Made by a program: the position numbers and the translations under genes. 14,436 nucleotides of DNA. Source: Pseudomonadota bacterium (GTDB lineage Bacteria; Pseudomonadota; Gammaproteobacteria; Burkholderiales; Burkholderiaceae_C). The notes beneath the pieces are model-generated. The model did not search any database and was not told where the DNA came from. It saw nothing but the letters and a program-made list of their open reading frames with translations. Position 1 is the first letter of the stretch. Each line of letters begins with the position of its first letter. This document shows positions 1 to 5,458 of this stretch, piece after piece. Location: positions 1 to 14,436 of the forward strand of contig JAEYRT010000201.1 of NCBI GenBank assembly GCA_023435325.1, read 5' to 3'.

Positions 1-1101
1 GCCGGAGTTACCGCCACCGATCACGGCCACGGGCTTGCCCTTGAACAGAGGGCCGTCGCAGTGGGGGCAGAAAGTCACACCCTTGGTACGGTACTGCTCT
101 TCACCGGGCACGTTCATGTTGCGCCAGCGCGCGCCGGTGCTCAGGATCACGGTCTTGGACTTGAGCACCGCACCGGATGCGGTATGCACTTCGATCAGAC
201 CACCTTCGGTCACTGCAGGCACCAGCTTGGCACCGGTTTGCTGGTTCATGATATCCACTTCGTAGTCACGGATGTGGGCAGCCATGGCAGCTGCCAGCTT
301 GGGACCTTCGGTCTTGGACACCGAGATGAAGTTTTCGATATCCACGGTATCCAGCACCTGGCCTCCCAGACGCTCGGCAGCGATACCAGTGCGGATGCCC
401 TTGCGCGCGGCGTAAATCGCTGCGGCTGCGCCAGCAGGGCCACCGCCGACGACGAGCACGTCAAACGCGTCCTTGGCAGAAATCTTGGCAGCTTCGCGCG
501 CCGCAGCTCCGGTGTCCACCTTGGCGACGATTTCGGCAAGCTCCATACGGCCTTGGCCAAAACGCTCACCATTCACAAACACGGTGGGCACACCCATGAC
601 TTCGCGGTCCTTGACTTCGTCTTGGAACAGGCCGCCGTCAATCGCAGTGTGGGTGATGTTGGGGTTCAGGGCCGACATCAGATTCAGCGCCTGCACCACG
701 TCCGGGCAGTTGTGGCAGGACAGCGAGTAATAAGTCTCGAAGTGCAAAGGCGCATCGATTGCCTTGACTTGTTCGAGTAGATCGGCAGATTCCTTGGAAG
801 GATGGCCACCCACGTGCAACAACGCCAGCACCAGGGAAGTGAATTCATGGCCCAGCGGCACGCCGGCAAAGCGCACACCTGTATCCACGCCAGGGTTGTT
901 GATGGCAAACGATGGCTTGCGCACGTTCAGGTCGTTGTTCTCAACGACGGTGATCTTGTCGCTCAGTACTGCAATATCGGCCAACAGAGACTTGACTTCG
1001 CCAGCCGCCTTGCTGTCGTCCAAGGTCGCCACCAGTTCCAGGGGCTTTTGCAGGCGCTCCAGGTATGCCTTGAGTTGAGTTTTGAGATTGGCGTCCAGCA
1101 T
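1..1101 (-). CDS. ahpF: Alkyl hydroperoxide reductase subunit F (partial, N-terminal 367 residues)
   Basis: AhpF is the cytoplasmic flavoprotein that passes electrons from NADH through FAD and two disulfide centres to AhpC. The visible 367 residues contain the N-terminal thioredoxin-like module with its redox pair C129-H-N-C132 (SLSCHNCPD). The FAD-binding GGGPAG motif follows at about 219-224, and the thioredoxin-reductase-type centre C345-P-H-C348 (TFCPHCDG) after that. These cysteine positions match the E. coli AhpF numbering. The last visible residues, AVIGGGNSG, begin the NADH-binding domain. The family is about 520 residues long, so roughly the last 150 lie beyond the left edge. The ATG at 1099-1101 is preceded by an AGGA ribosome-binding site about 10 bases upstream. 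The gene follows ahpC on the same strand after a 96-base gap that contains a terminator-like hairpin. Identification is very secure; only the C-terminus is unseen. Confidence 0.97.
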   Translation of the reverse strand, partial: MLDANLKTQLKAYLERLQKPLELVATLDDSKAAGEVKSLLADIAVLSDKITVVENNDLNVRKPSFAINNPGVDTGVRFAGVPLGHEFTSLVLALLHVGGHPSKESADLLEQVKAIDAPLHFETYYSLSCHNCPDVVQALNLMSALNPNITHTAIDGGLFQDEVKDREVMGVPTVFVNGERFGQGRMELAEIVAKVDTGAAAREAAKISAKDAFDVLVVGGGPAGAAAAIYAARKGIRTGIAAERLGGQVLDTVDIENFISVSKTEGPKLAAAMAAHIRDYEVDIMNQQTGAKLVPAVTEGGLIEVHTASGAVLKSKTVILSTGARWRNMNVPGEEQYRTKGVTFCPHCDGPLFKGKPVAVIGGGNSG

Positions 1102-1155
1102 GATAGTCAAATCCTATTAAAATAATTTATTGATAGTTTAAGAAAAATAGATTGT

Positions 1156-1184
1156 AAAAAAACCTGGGCACTGCCCAGGTTTTT
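1156..1184 (-). terminator. Intercistronic terminator/attenuator between ahpC and ahpF
   Basis: Two perfect 12-base arms (1158-1169 and 1173-1184) flank a 3-base loop. Read on the minus strand the stem is followed by seven T (1162 down to 1156, partly in the stem). This is a classic factor-independent terminator shape just after the ahpC stop codon. Because ahpF follows in the same direction with no obvious separate promoter, it probably acts as a partial terminator or 3'-end stabiliser. That would make ahpC mRNA more abundant than ahpF mRNA, as the peroxidase is needed in excess of its reductase. The structure is seen directly; the leakiness is inferred. Confidence 0.85.
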
Positions 1185-1197
1185 CACGGGCGAAGCA

Positions 1198-1761
1198 TTA
1201 GATCTTGCCAACCAGATCCAGCGAAGGAGCCAAAGTGGCTTCACCTTCGTTCCACTTGGCAGGGCACACTTCACCGGGGTGGTTACGCACATATTGCGCA
1301 GCCTTCACCTTGCGCAGCAGGTCTTCTGCGTTACGGCCAATGCCTTCGGCAGTGATTTCCACAGCCTGGATCACGCCATCGGGGTCCACGATGAAAGTGC
1401 CACGGTCAGCCAGACCCACGCCGGGGCGCATCACTTCGAAGTTGTTGGTCACCACGCCGCTGGGGTCACCGATCATGGTGTACTTGATCTTGCCGATGGT
1501 GTCGGAAGCATCGTGCCATGCCTTGTGCACGAAGTGGGTGTCGGTGGACACAGAGTAGATCTCTACGCCCAGCTTTTGGAATTCTTCGTAGTGGTCAGCC
1601 ACGTCACCCAGTTCGGTAGGGCACACGAATGTAAAGTCAGCAGGATAGAAGAAGAACACAGCCCACTTGCCCAGCACGTCCTTTTCGGACACTTCGATGA
1701 ACTTGCCATCCTTGAAAGCGGAGGCTTGGAAGGGCTTGATAACGGTATTGATCACGGACAT
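1198..1761 (-). CDS. ahpC: Alkyl hydroperoxide reductase subunit C (2-Cys peroxiredoxin)
   Basis: AhpC reduces hydrogen peroxide, organic hydroperoxides and peroxynitrite in the cytoplasm and is re-reduced by AhpF. The protein has 187 residues, the same length as E. coli AhpC. The peroxidatic cysteine is C47 in FTFVCPTE, and the resolving cysteine is C166 in GEVCPAKW near the C-terminus, so it is a typical 2-Cys peroxiredoxin of the AhpC/Prx1 group. The C-terminus SLDLVGKI also matches the enterobacterial type. The start ATG at 1759-1761 has an AAGGAA ribosome-binding site about 7 bases upstream. It is the first gene of an ahpC-ahpF operon. An OxyR-like operator and a promoter lie within 105 bases upstream, which suggests peroxide induction. 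No oxidative-stress regulator gene is in the window. Confidence 0.98.
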   Translation of the reverse strand: MSVINTVIKPFQASAFKDGKFIEVSEKDVLGKWAVFFFYPADFTFVCPTELGDVADHYEEFQKLGVEIYSVSTDTHFVHKAWHDASDTIGKIKYTMIGDPSGVVTNNFEVMRPGVGLADRGTFIVDPDGVIQAVEITAEGIGRNAEDLLRKVKAAQYVRNHPGEVCPAKWNEGEATLAPSLDLVGKI

Positions 1762-1799
1762 GTTGATTTCCTTGATGGGTTGCGACTGAAAACAGATGT

Positions 1800-1828
1800 A
1801 GTCTAAGCTTTCGAAGCCATTAATACAA
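1800..1828 (-). promoter_or_regulatory. Predicted sigma70-type promoter of ahpC
   Basis: On the minus strand a TTGTAT hexamer (1828-1823) is separated by exactly 17 bases from TAGACT (1805-1800). The matches to TTGACA and TATAAT are 3/6 and 4/6, a weak promoter of the kind expected for an activator-dependent gene. The -35 box overlaps the proximal quarter of the OxyR-like site, the usual geometry for OxyR activation. The implied transcript start near 1793 gives a leader of about 30 bases before the ahpC start codon. Confidence 0.5.
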
Positions 1829-1864
1829 TCGATTGATTCAATTGCATTAATTGAATTAGGCTAT
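1828..1864 (-). promoter_or_regulatory. OxyR-like operator upstream of ahpC
   Basis: Read on the minus strand, four tetranucleotides spaced by exactly 7 bases are ATAG, CAAT, ATTG and CGAT. Against the OxyR pattern ATAG-N7-CTAT-N7-ATAG-N7-CTAT this is 13 of 16 positions. A perfect 8-base inverted repeat, ATTCAATT and AATTGAAT with a 5-base spacer (1836-1856), shares the same centre at position 1846. The site ends on the predicted -35 box. Activation of ahpC by OxyR is well established in proteobacteria; binding here is inferred from the pattern and position only. Confidence 0.6.
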
Positions 1865-2097
1865 CAGAAATTCAATTTCATACGTACACTTTTATCAGTC
1901 AACGCTGTGCTCCTTGGAAAGCTTTTGCCTCGCTGACCGACTTCTGCCGAGCAGCTTTCGCCCATGCTTGGCAAGAACGGAACACGAACACTTCTCACCC
2001 TCACCTGCAGCCCATCCGCACGCGCATGGTTTTCACTGGTGACTGGGACAGCATTGGCTGACAATGAGACTACCCCACTCACAACAAGGAGTCCCTC

Positions 2098-2580
2098 ATG
2101 AAAGGCGATCCCAACGTCATTGCTGCATTGCAGGCGCAGCTCAAAAATGAATTAACTGCCATCAATCAGTACTACATGCACTATCGCATGTACAAACACT
2201 GGGGCTTTGAAGCCTTGGCCAAGATTGAATACAAGGAATCCATCGGCGAAATGAAGCACGCCGACTGGCTCATGGATCGCATCCTCATGCTCGATGGCCT
2301 GCCCAATCTGCAGGACTTGGGCAAGTTGCAGATCGGGGAAGATGTACCGGAAGCATTGCAGTGCGATCTGAACTTGGAAGTTGCTGCACAGGCCACCATC
2401 AAGGAAGGCATCAGAACGGCAGAAGCAGCGCATGATTTTGTCTCGCGCGATCTGCTGCTCAAGATCCTGGATGACACCGAAGAGCACATCGATTTTCTGG
2501 AGACCCAGCTCGACCTGATCGGCAAGGTGGGGGTACAGAACTACCTGCAAACGCAGATGGGCGAACCCGAAGCGCACTGA
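2098..2580 (+). CDS. bfr: Bacterioferritin (haem-containing iron-storage protein)
   Basis: Bacterioferritin forms a 24-subunit cytoplasmic shell that oxidises Fe(II) and stores it as ferric mineral, with haem held between subunit pairs. The 160-residue length and the MKGDPNVIAALQ start are typical. M52 in ESIGEMKHAD is the expected haem ligand. Ferroxidase ligands E18, E51, H54, E94 and H130 are all in place. The position equivalent to E127 reads Thr (DDTEEHID), which departs from the usual E-x-x-H pair. The start ATG has an AAGGAG ribosome-binding site 6 bases upstream. The 233 bases between the ahpC operator and this gene hold no convincing gene, and I found no strong promoter match there. 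A terminator follows 22 bases after the stop. The gene lies beside, and divergent from, ahpCF. Confidence 0.96.
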   Translation: MKGDPNVIAALQAQLKNELTAINQYYMHYRMYKHWGFEALAKIEYKESIGEMKHADWLMDRILMLDGLPNLQDLGKLQIGEDVPEALQCDLNLEVAAQATIKEGIRTAEAAHDFVSRDLLLKILDDTEEHIDFLETQLDLIGKVGVQNYLQTQMGEPEAH

Positions 2581-2602
2581 CAGCATCGCGCTTTACACAT
2601 TG

Positions 2603-2630
2603 AAACGGAGTCCATGGACTCCGTTTTTTT
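2603..2630 (+). terminator. Factor-independent terminator of bfr
   Basis: A perfect palindrome spans 2603-2626 (11-base arms around a central AT, in practice a 4-base CATG loop). It is followed by a T run through 2630. It sits just after the bfr stop codon. On the minus strand, where the alpha-E gene converges, only three T follow the stem, so termination in that direction should be weak. Confidence 0.9.
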
Positions 2631-2654
2631 CACTGTTTCATACGCCTTTGTGAC

Positions 2655-3617
2655 TCACTGTTCCGGCACCAGGTAGTCCTTGGTAATCACTTCGCCGAGC
2701 TGGTTGACCCGATCCAGGAAATGGGTGAGATAGGCGTGCAGGCCCGTGTCCAGGATTTCGTCAATACGGCTGTATTGCACATCCGTGAGCAAACGCCCGG
2801 CTTTGCGCAGGCTTTCTTCAGCGCCTTCATGCGCCACTGCCTTGAGGTTGAAAACCACCTCACGCATGCTGGCGTGCAAGGAGCGTGGCATGTCTGCGCG
2901 CAACACCAGCAACTCTGCCACGCGCTCGGGCGTGATCACATCCCGATAGACCTTGCGATAAACCTCAAACGCCGAAACGCTGCGCAGCAAGGCACTCCAG
3001 TGATAGAAGTCAAATGGCTGCACCCCTTTGCGCTGAGCATCTACGCCGTGATAGTCGCGCTGGATGGCATGAAAGCGCACGTCAAGCAAGCGTGCCGTAT
3101 TGTCTGCACGCTCCAGAAAGGTCCCCAGGCGCAGAAAGTTGAATGCCTCATCTTGCAGCATGGTCCCCAGTGCCACGCCCCTGGAAAGGTGAGAGCGATA
3201 CTTCACCCATTCAAAGAGCTGCCCCGGATCTTTGCCCAAAGCGCCTTCTTGCAGATGATTGCGCAGCCCCAGCCAAGTCTGGTTTTGCGTCTCCCACACC
3301 TCTGTGGTGAGGACGCCGCGCACGGCACGTGCATTCTCGCGCGCTGCGCGCAGGCAGGAGATGATGGAAGCCGGATTGCTTTCGTCAGCCACCATGAAGA
3401 ACAAGACATTCTCGCGCGTGATGTCCCGATAGCGCGCCTGGTAAGCCGGAATCAGTTCACTGATGGACAACACCCCTTGCCACGCACCCACCGCGCCTCC
3501 GGGACGCATGGGCAGCATGGAGGTTTCATAGCTGACACTCAGCATGCGTGCGGTGTTTTCTGCTCGCTCGGTATAACGTGACATCCAGAACAGGTGATCG
3601 GCTGTGCGGCTTAACAT
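2655..3617 (-). CDS. Alpha-E domain protein (DUF403 family)
   Basis: The 320-residue protein is a typical alpha-E (DUF403) protein: helical throughout, with the hallmark N-terminus MLSRTADHLFWMSRYTERAENTARML. The family occurs next to circularly permuted ATP-grasp proteins, often with transglutaminase-like proteases, and is predicted to take part in an amide-bond-forming system; the substrate is unknown. I chose the ATG at 3615-3617 because it gives the family N-terminus and has a strong GAGGAGG site 4-5 bases upstream. An in-frame ATG at 3653 would add 12 unrelated residues. The start overlaps the end of the upstream ATP-grasp gene by 7 bases, so the two are translationally coupled. The first 20 codons are partly duplicated 143 bases upstream. 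No transglutaminase gene follows: the convergent bfr gene is next. Confidence 0.92.
   Translation of the reverse strand: MLSRTADHLFWMSRYTERAENTARMLSVSYETSMLPMRPGGAVGAWQGVLSISELIPAYQARYRDITRENVLFFMVADESNPASIISCLRAARENARAVRGVLTTEVWETQNQTWLGLRNHLQEGALGKDPGQLFEWVKYRSHLSRGVALGTMLQDEAFNFLRLGTFLERADNTARLLDVRFHAIQRDYHGVDAQRKGVQPFDFYHWSALLRSVSAFEVYRKVYRDVITPERVAELLVLRADMPRSLHASMREVVFNLKAVAHEGAEESLRKAGRLLTDVQYSRIDEILDTGLHAYLTHFLDRVNQLGEVITKDYLVPEQ
3558..3617 (-). repeat. Direct repeat copy A: start of the alpha-E gene
   Basis: The first 20 codons of the alpha-E gene match the segment at 3701-3760 at 52 of 60 bases. This includes an uninterrupted identical block of 33 bases (3566-3598 against 3709-3741). 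Both copies begin with ATG-Leu-Ser, and both are preceded by a GGAGGGC ribosome-binding site. Confidence 0.9.
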
Positions 3618-5305
3618 GCGCCCTCCTCGTTCCAGAAACGCAGAAAACCCCACGCCTGCTGCGCAGGCTGGCGCTGTTGTGCTGCAAGCGCCAGGCGCTT
3701 GTCTGCTTGCTCGGTATAACGTGACATCCAGAACAGGTGATTGGCTGTGTTACTCAGCATTTCACAGCCCTCCACCCAGGTTTTGCTGCATGCCCAGGCA
3801 GACATGGACTGACTCATTCCACCCATGCTTTGCTGCATGACAGTTTCTGCATCGTCTCCCAGCACCCAGGTGTCCTTGGTGCCTCCGCCCTGCGAAGAGT
3901 TGACCACCAGCGATCCATCCTTGAGTGCCACACGCGTCAACCCTCCAGCCACCATGCGCACGCCCTGGCTGCAGCTGAGCACGAAGGGACGCAAGTCGAT
4001 GTGGCGCGGGGCAATGCCCGCTTCGACCATCGTGGGACAGCTGGACAGGCTCAATGTCGGCTGGGCAATATAGCCTGCAGGGTGGGCCAGCAAGGCTTGG
4101 CGAAATGCCTCGATTTCGGACTTGCTGGCAGCAGGGCCGATCAACATGCCATATCCACCTGCGCCATGGACTTCCTTGACCACCAGTTCATGCAGGTGGT
4201 CCAGCACATACTGCAGATCTTCGGGCTTGCGGCACAGCCAAGTGGGGACGTTGTTCAAAATGGGGGCTTCCCCCAGATAGAAGCGGATCATCTCCGGCAC
4301 ATAGGGATACACCGATTTGTCATCGGCAATCCCAGTGCCCACGGCATTGCAGATCGTCACATTGCCTGCACGGTATGCCTCCATCAGCCCGGCGCAGCCC
4401 AGTGCGGAATCGGCGCGGAACACCTGCGGGTCCAGGAAATCATCATCCACGCGGCGGTAAATCACATCCACGCGCTGCAGACCGCGTGTGGTGCGCATGT
4501 ACACCACCTGGTCACGCACCACCAGGTCCTGACCTTCAACCAGTTCCACGCCCATTTGCTGGGCCAGAAATGCGTGTTCGAAGTAGGCGCTGTTGTACAT
4601 GCCTGGCGTCAACACCACCACCGTGGCCGACGCGGGAGCCGCTGCTGGTGGCGCGCTGGCCCGCAAGGTATCAAGCAGCAGATCGGGGTAGTGCGCCACC
4701 GGCTCGACCGCGTGGGTGGTGAACAACTCTGGAAACAGCCGCATCATCATCTTGCGGTTTTCCAGCATGTATGACACCCCCGAGGGCACACGCAGATTGT
4801 CCTCCAGCACATAGTATTGGCCCGTGCCCTGGGCGTCGGGGGCACGCACAATGTCGATGCCAGCAATGTGCGCATAGATGTCGCCAGGCACACGCATCCC
4901 CTGCATGACAGGACGGAACTGTGTGTTGCCGTCAATCAGCTCTCGCGGCACGATGCCAGCCTTGAGAATTTCCTGACCGTTGTACACATCACCGATGAAA
5001 CGATTGAGTGCGGTGACGCGCTGCACCAAGCCTTGTTGCATGCGGCTCCACTCATGGGCGGGAATGATGCGGGGAATCAGGTCGAATGGAATCAGGCGTT
5101 CGGTGCCGGCACCACTTTCATCCTTTTCGCCGTAAACGGCAAAGGTGATGCCCACGCGGCGAAAAATCATTTCTGCTTCTGCCCGGCGCGCTTGCATGGT
5201 AGACAGAGGCTGTCGGGCCAGCCACTGGGCGTAAGCCTTGTAATGGGAACGCACATCACTGCCGTCGAAGGGCAATATGGCGTACATCTCGTCGAACTTC
5301 TGCAT
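3611..5305 (-). CDS. Circularly permuted ATP-grasp protein with an aberrant C-terminal tail
   Basis: The 564-residue product belongs to the circularly permuted ATP-grasp family (DUF404/DUF407), related to glutathionylspermidine-synthase-like amidoligases. Family landmarks include FDEMY near the start, NRFIGDVYNGQEIL, DIYAHIAGIDIVR, YYVLEDNLRVPSGVSYMLENR, LTPGMYNSAYFEHAFLA, YRRVDDDFLDP, VKEVHGAGGYGMLIGP, DLRPFVL and SSQGGGTKDTWVL. The core ends near residue 485. The rest is low-complexity sequence (QQSMGGMSQSMSA), and the last 49 residues (516-564) begin MLSNTANHLFWMSRYTEQAD, a degenerate copy of the alpha-E N-terminus. The ATG at 5303-5305 has AGGAGG about 9 bases upstream. The gene precedes and overlaps the alpha-E gene, so the pair is probably one transcript. 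The family suggests ATP-dependent ligation; the substrate is unknown and no activity can be claimed from sequence. Confidence 0.93.
   Translation of the reverse strand: MQKFDEMYAILPFDGSDVRSHYKAYAQWLARQPLSTMQARRAEAEMIFRRVGITFAVYGEKDESGAGTERLIPFDLIPRIIPAHEWSRMQQGLVQRVTALNRFIGDVYNGQEILKAGIVPRELIDGNTQFRPVMQGMRVPGDIYAHIAGIDIVRAPDAQGTGQYYVLEDNLRVPSGVSYMLENRKMMMRLFPELFTTHAVEPVAHYPDLLLDTLRASAPPAAAPASATVVVLTPGMYNSAYFEHAFLAQQMGVELVEGQDLVVRDQVVYMRTTRGLQRVDVIYRRVDDDFLDPQVFRADSALGCAGLMEAYRAGNVTICNAVGTGIADDKSVYPYVPEMIRFYLGEAPILNNVPTWLCRKPEDLQYVLDHLHELVVKEVHGAGGYGMLIGPAASKSEIEAFRQALLAHPAGYIAQPTLSLSSCPTMVEAGIAPRHIDLRPFVLSCSQGVRMVAGGLTRVALKDGSLVVNSSQGGGTKDTWVLGDDAETVMQQSMGGMSQSMSAWACSKTWVEGCEMLSNTANHLFWMSRYTEQADKRLALAAQQRQPAQQAWGFLRFWNEEGAC
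3654..3693. repeat. Two adjacent hairpins at the duplication junction
   Basis: GCCTGC/GCAGGC arms with a 3-base loop (3654-3668) are followed by TGGCGCT/AGCGCCA arms with an 11-base loop (3669-3693). They lie between the two direct repeat copies, inside the tail of the ATP-grasp reading frame. They may mark the junction of the rearrangement, or they may be chance in GC-rich DNA. Confidence 0.45.
3701..3760 (-). pseudogene. Direct repeat copy B: vestigial alpha-E start inside the ATP-grasp gene
   Basis: Read on the minus strand this segment encodes MLSNTANHLFWMSRYTEQAD, against MLSRTADHLFWMSRYTERAE in the intact alpha-E gene. It has its own GGAGGGC ribosome-binding site about 7 bases before the ATG at 3758-3760. 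Homology stops after about 20 codons. The frame then runs through unrelated sequence to the ATP-grasp stop codon at 3611-3613. Because it is in frame with the ATP-grasp gene it is translated as part of that protein. It could also start a 49-residue peptide on its own. It looks like the remnant of a partial tandem duplication or of a truncated paralogue. Confidence 0.75.
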
Positions 5306-5421
5306 CTCGCATGCCTCCTGCGAATGGATTGCCCCCTTTCCAGCAAGAATCAGGCCTGCGCCTCCACCCTCTTAAGAAACCAGGGTCTGCAGAGATGGCT
5401 CCAGCCCCTGATGGCACTCCT

Positions 5422-5458
5422 CACTTTGAAGCACAAAGTGTAGATGGGCCACCATCTA
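5422..5458 (-). other. Pair of hairpins at the end of comEC
   Basis: Two perfect 7-base stems lie side by side: 5441-5458 (loop of 4, overlapping the comEC stop codon) and 5422-5440 (loop of 5). No T run follows either on the minus strand, so this is not a standard factor-independent terminator. It could be a 3'-end stabilising or Rho-related structure between comEC and the downstream ATP-grasp gene, about 117 bases away. Confidence 0.35.

Noticed and set aside
61..780. 239-codon plus-strand frame opposite ahpF
   Set aside because: The minus-strand ahpF frame has full family motifs across the same bases, so this is a shadow.
1864..2082. 72-residue open frame on the minus strand between ahpC and bfr
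   Set aside because: It overlaps the ahpC operator region, has no family features and no clear ribosome-binding site.
3618..3653. Upstream ATG extending the alpha-E protein by 12 residues
   Set aside because: The ATG at 3617 gives the family-conserved MLSRTAD start with a strong GAGGAGG ribosome-binding site.
3566..3741. CRISPR-like reading of the 33-base direct repeat
   Set aside because: There are only two copies, they are coding, and they derive from the alpha-E gene start; no array or cas gene is present.
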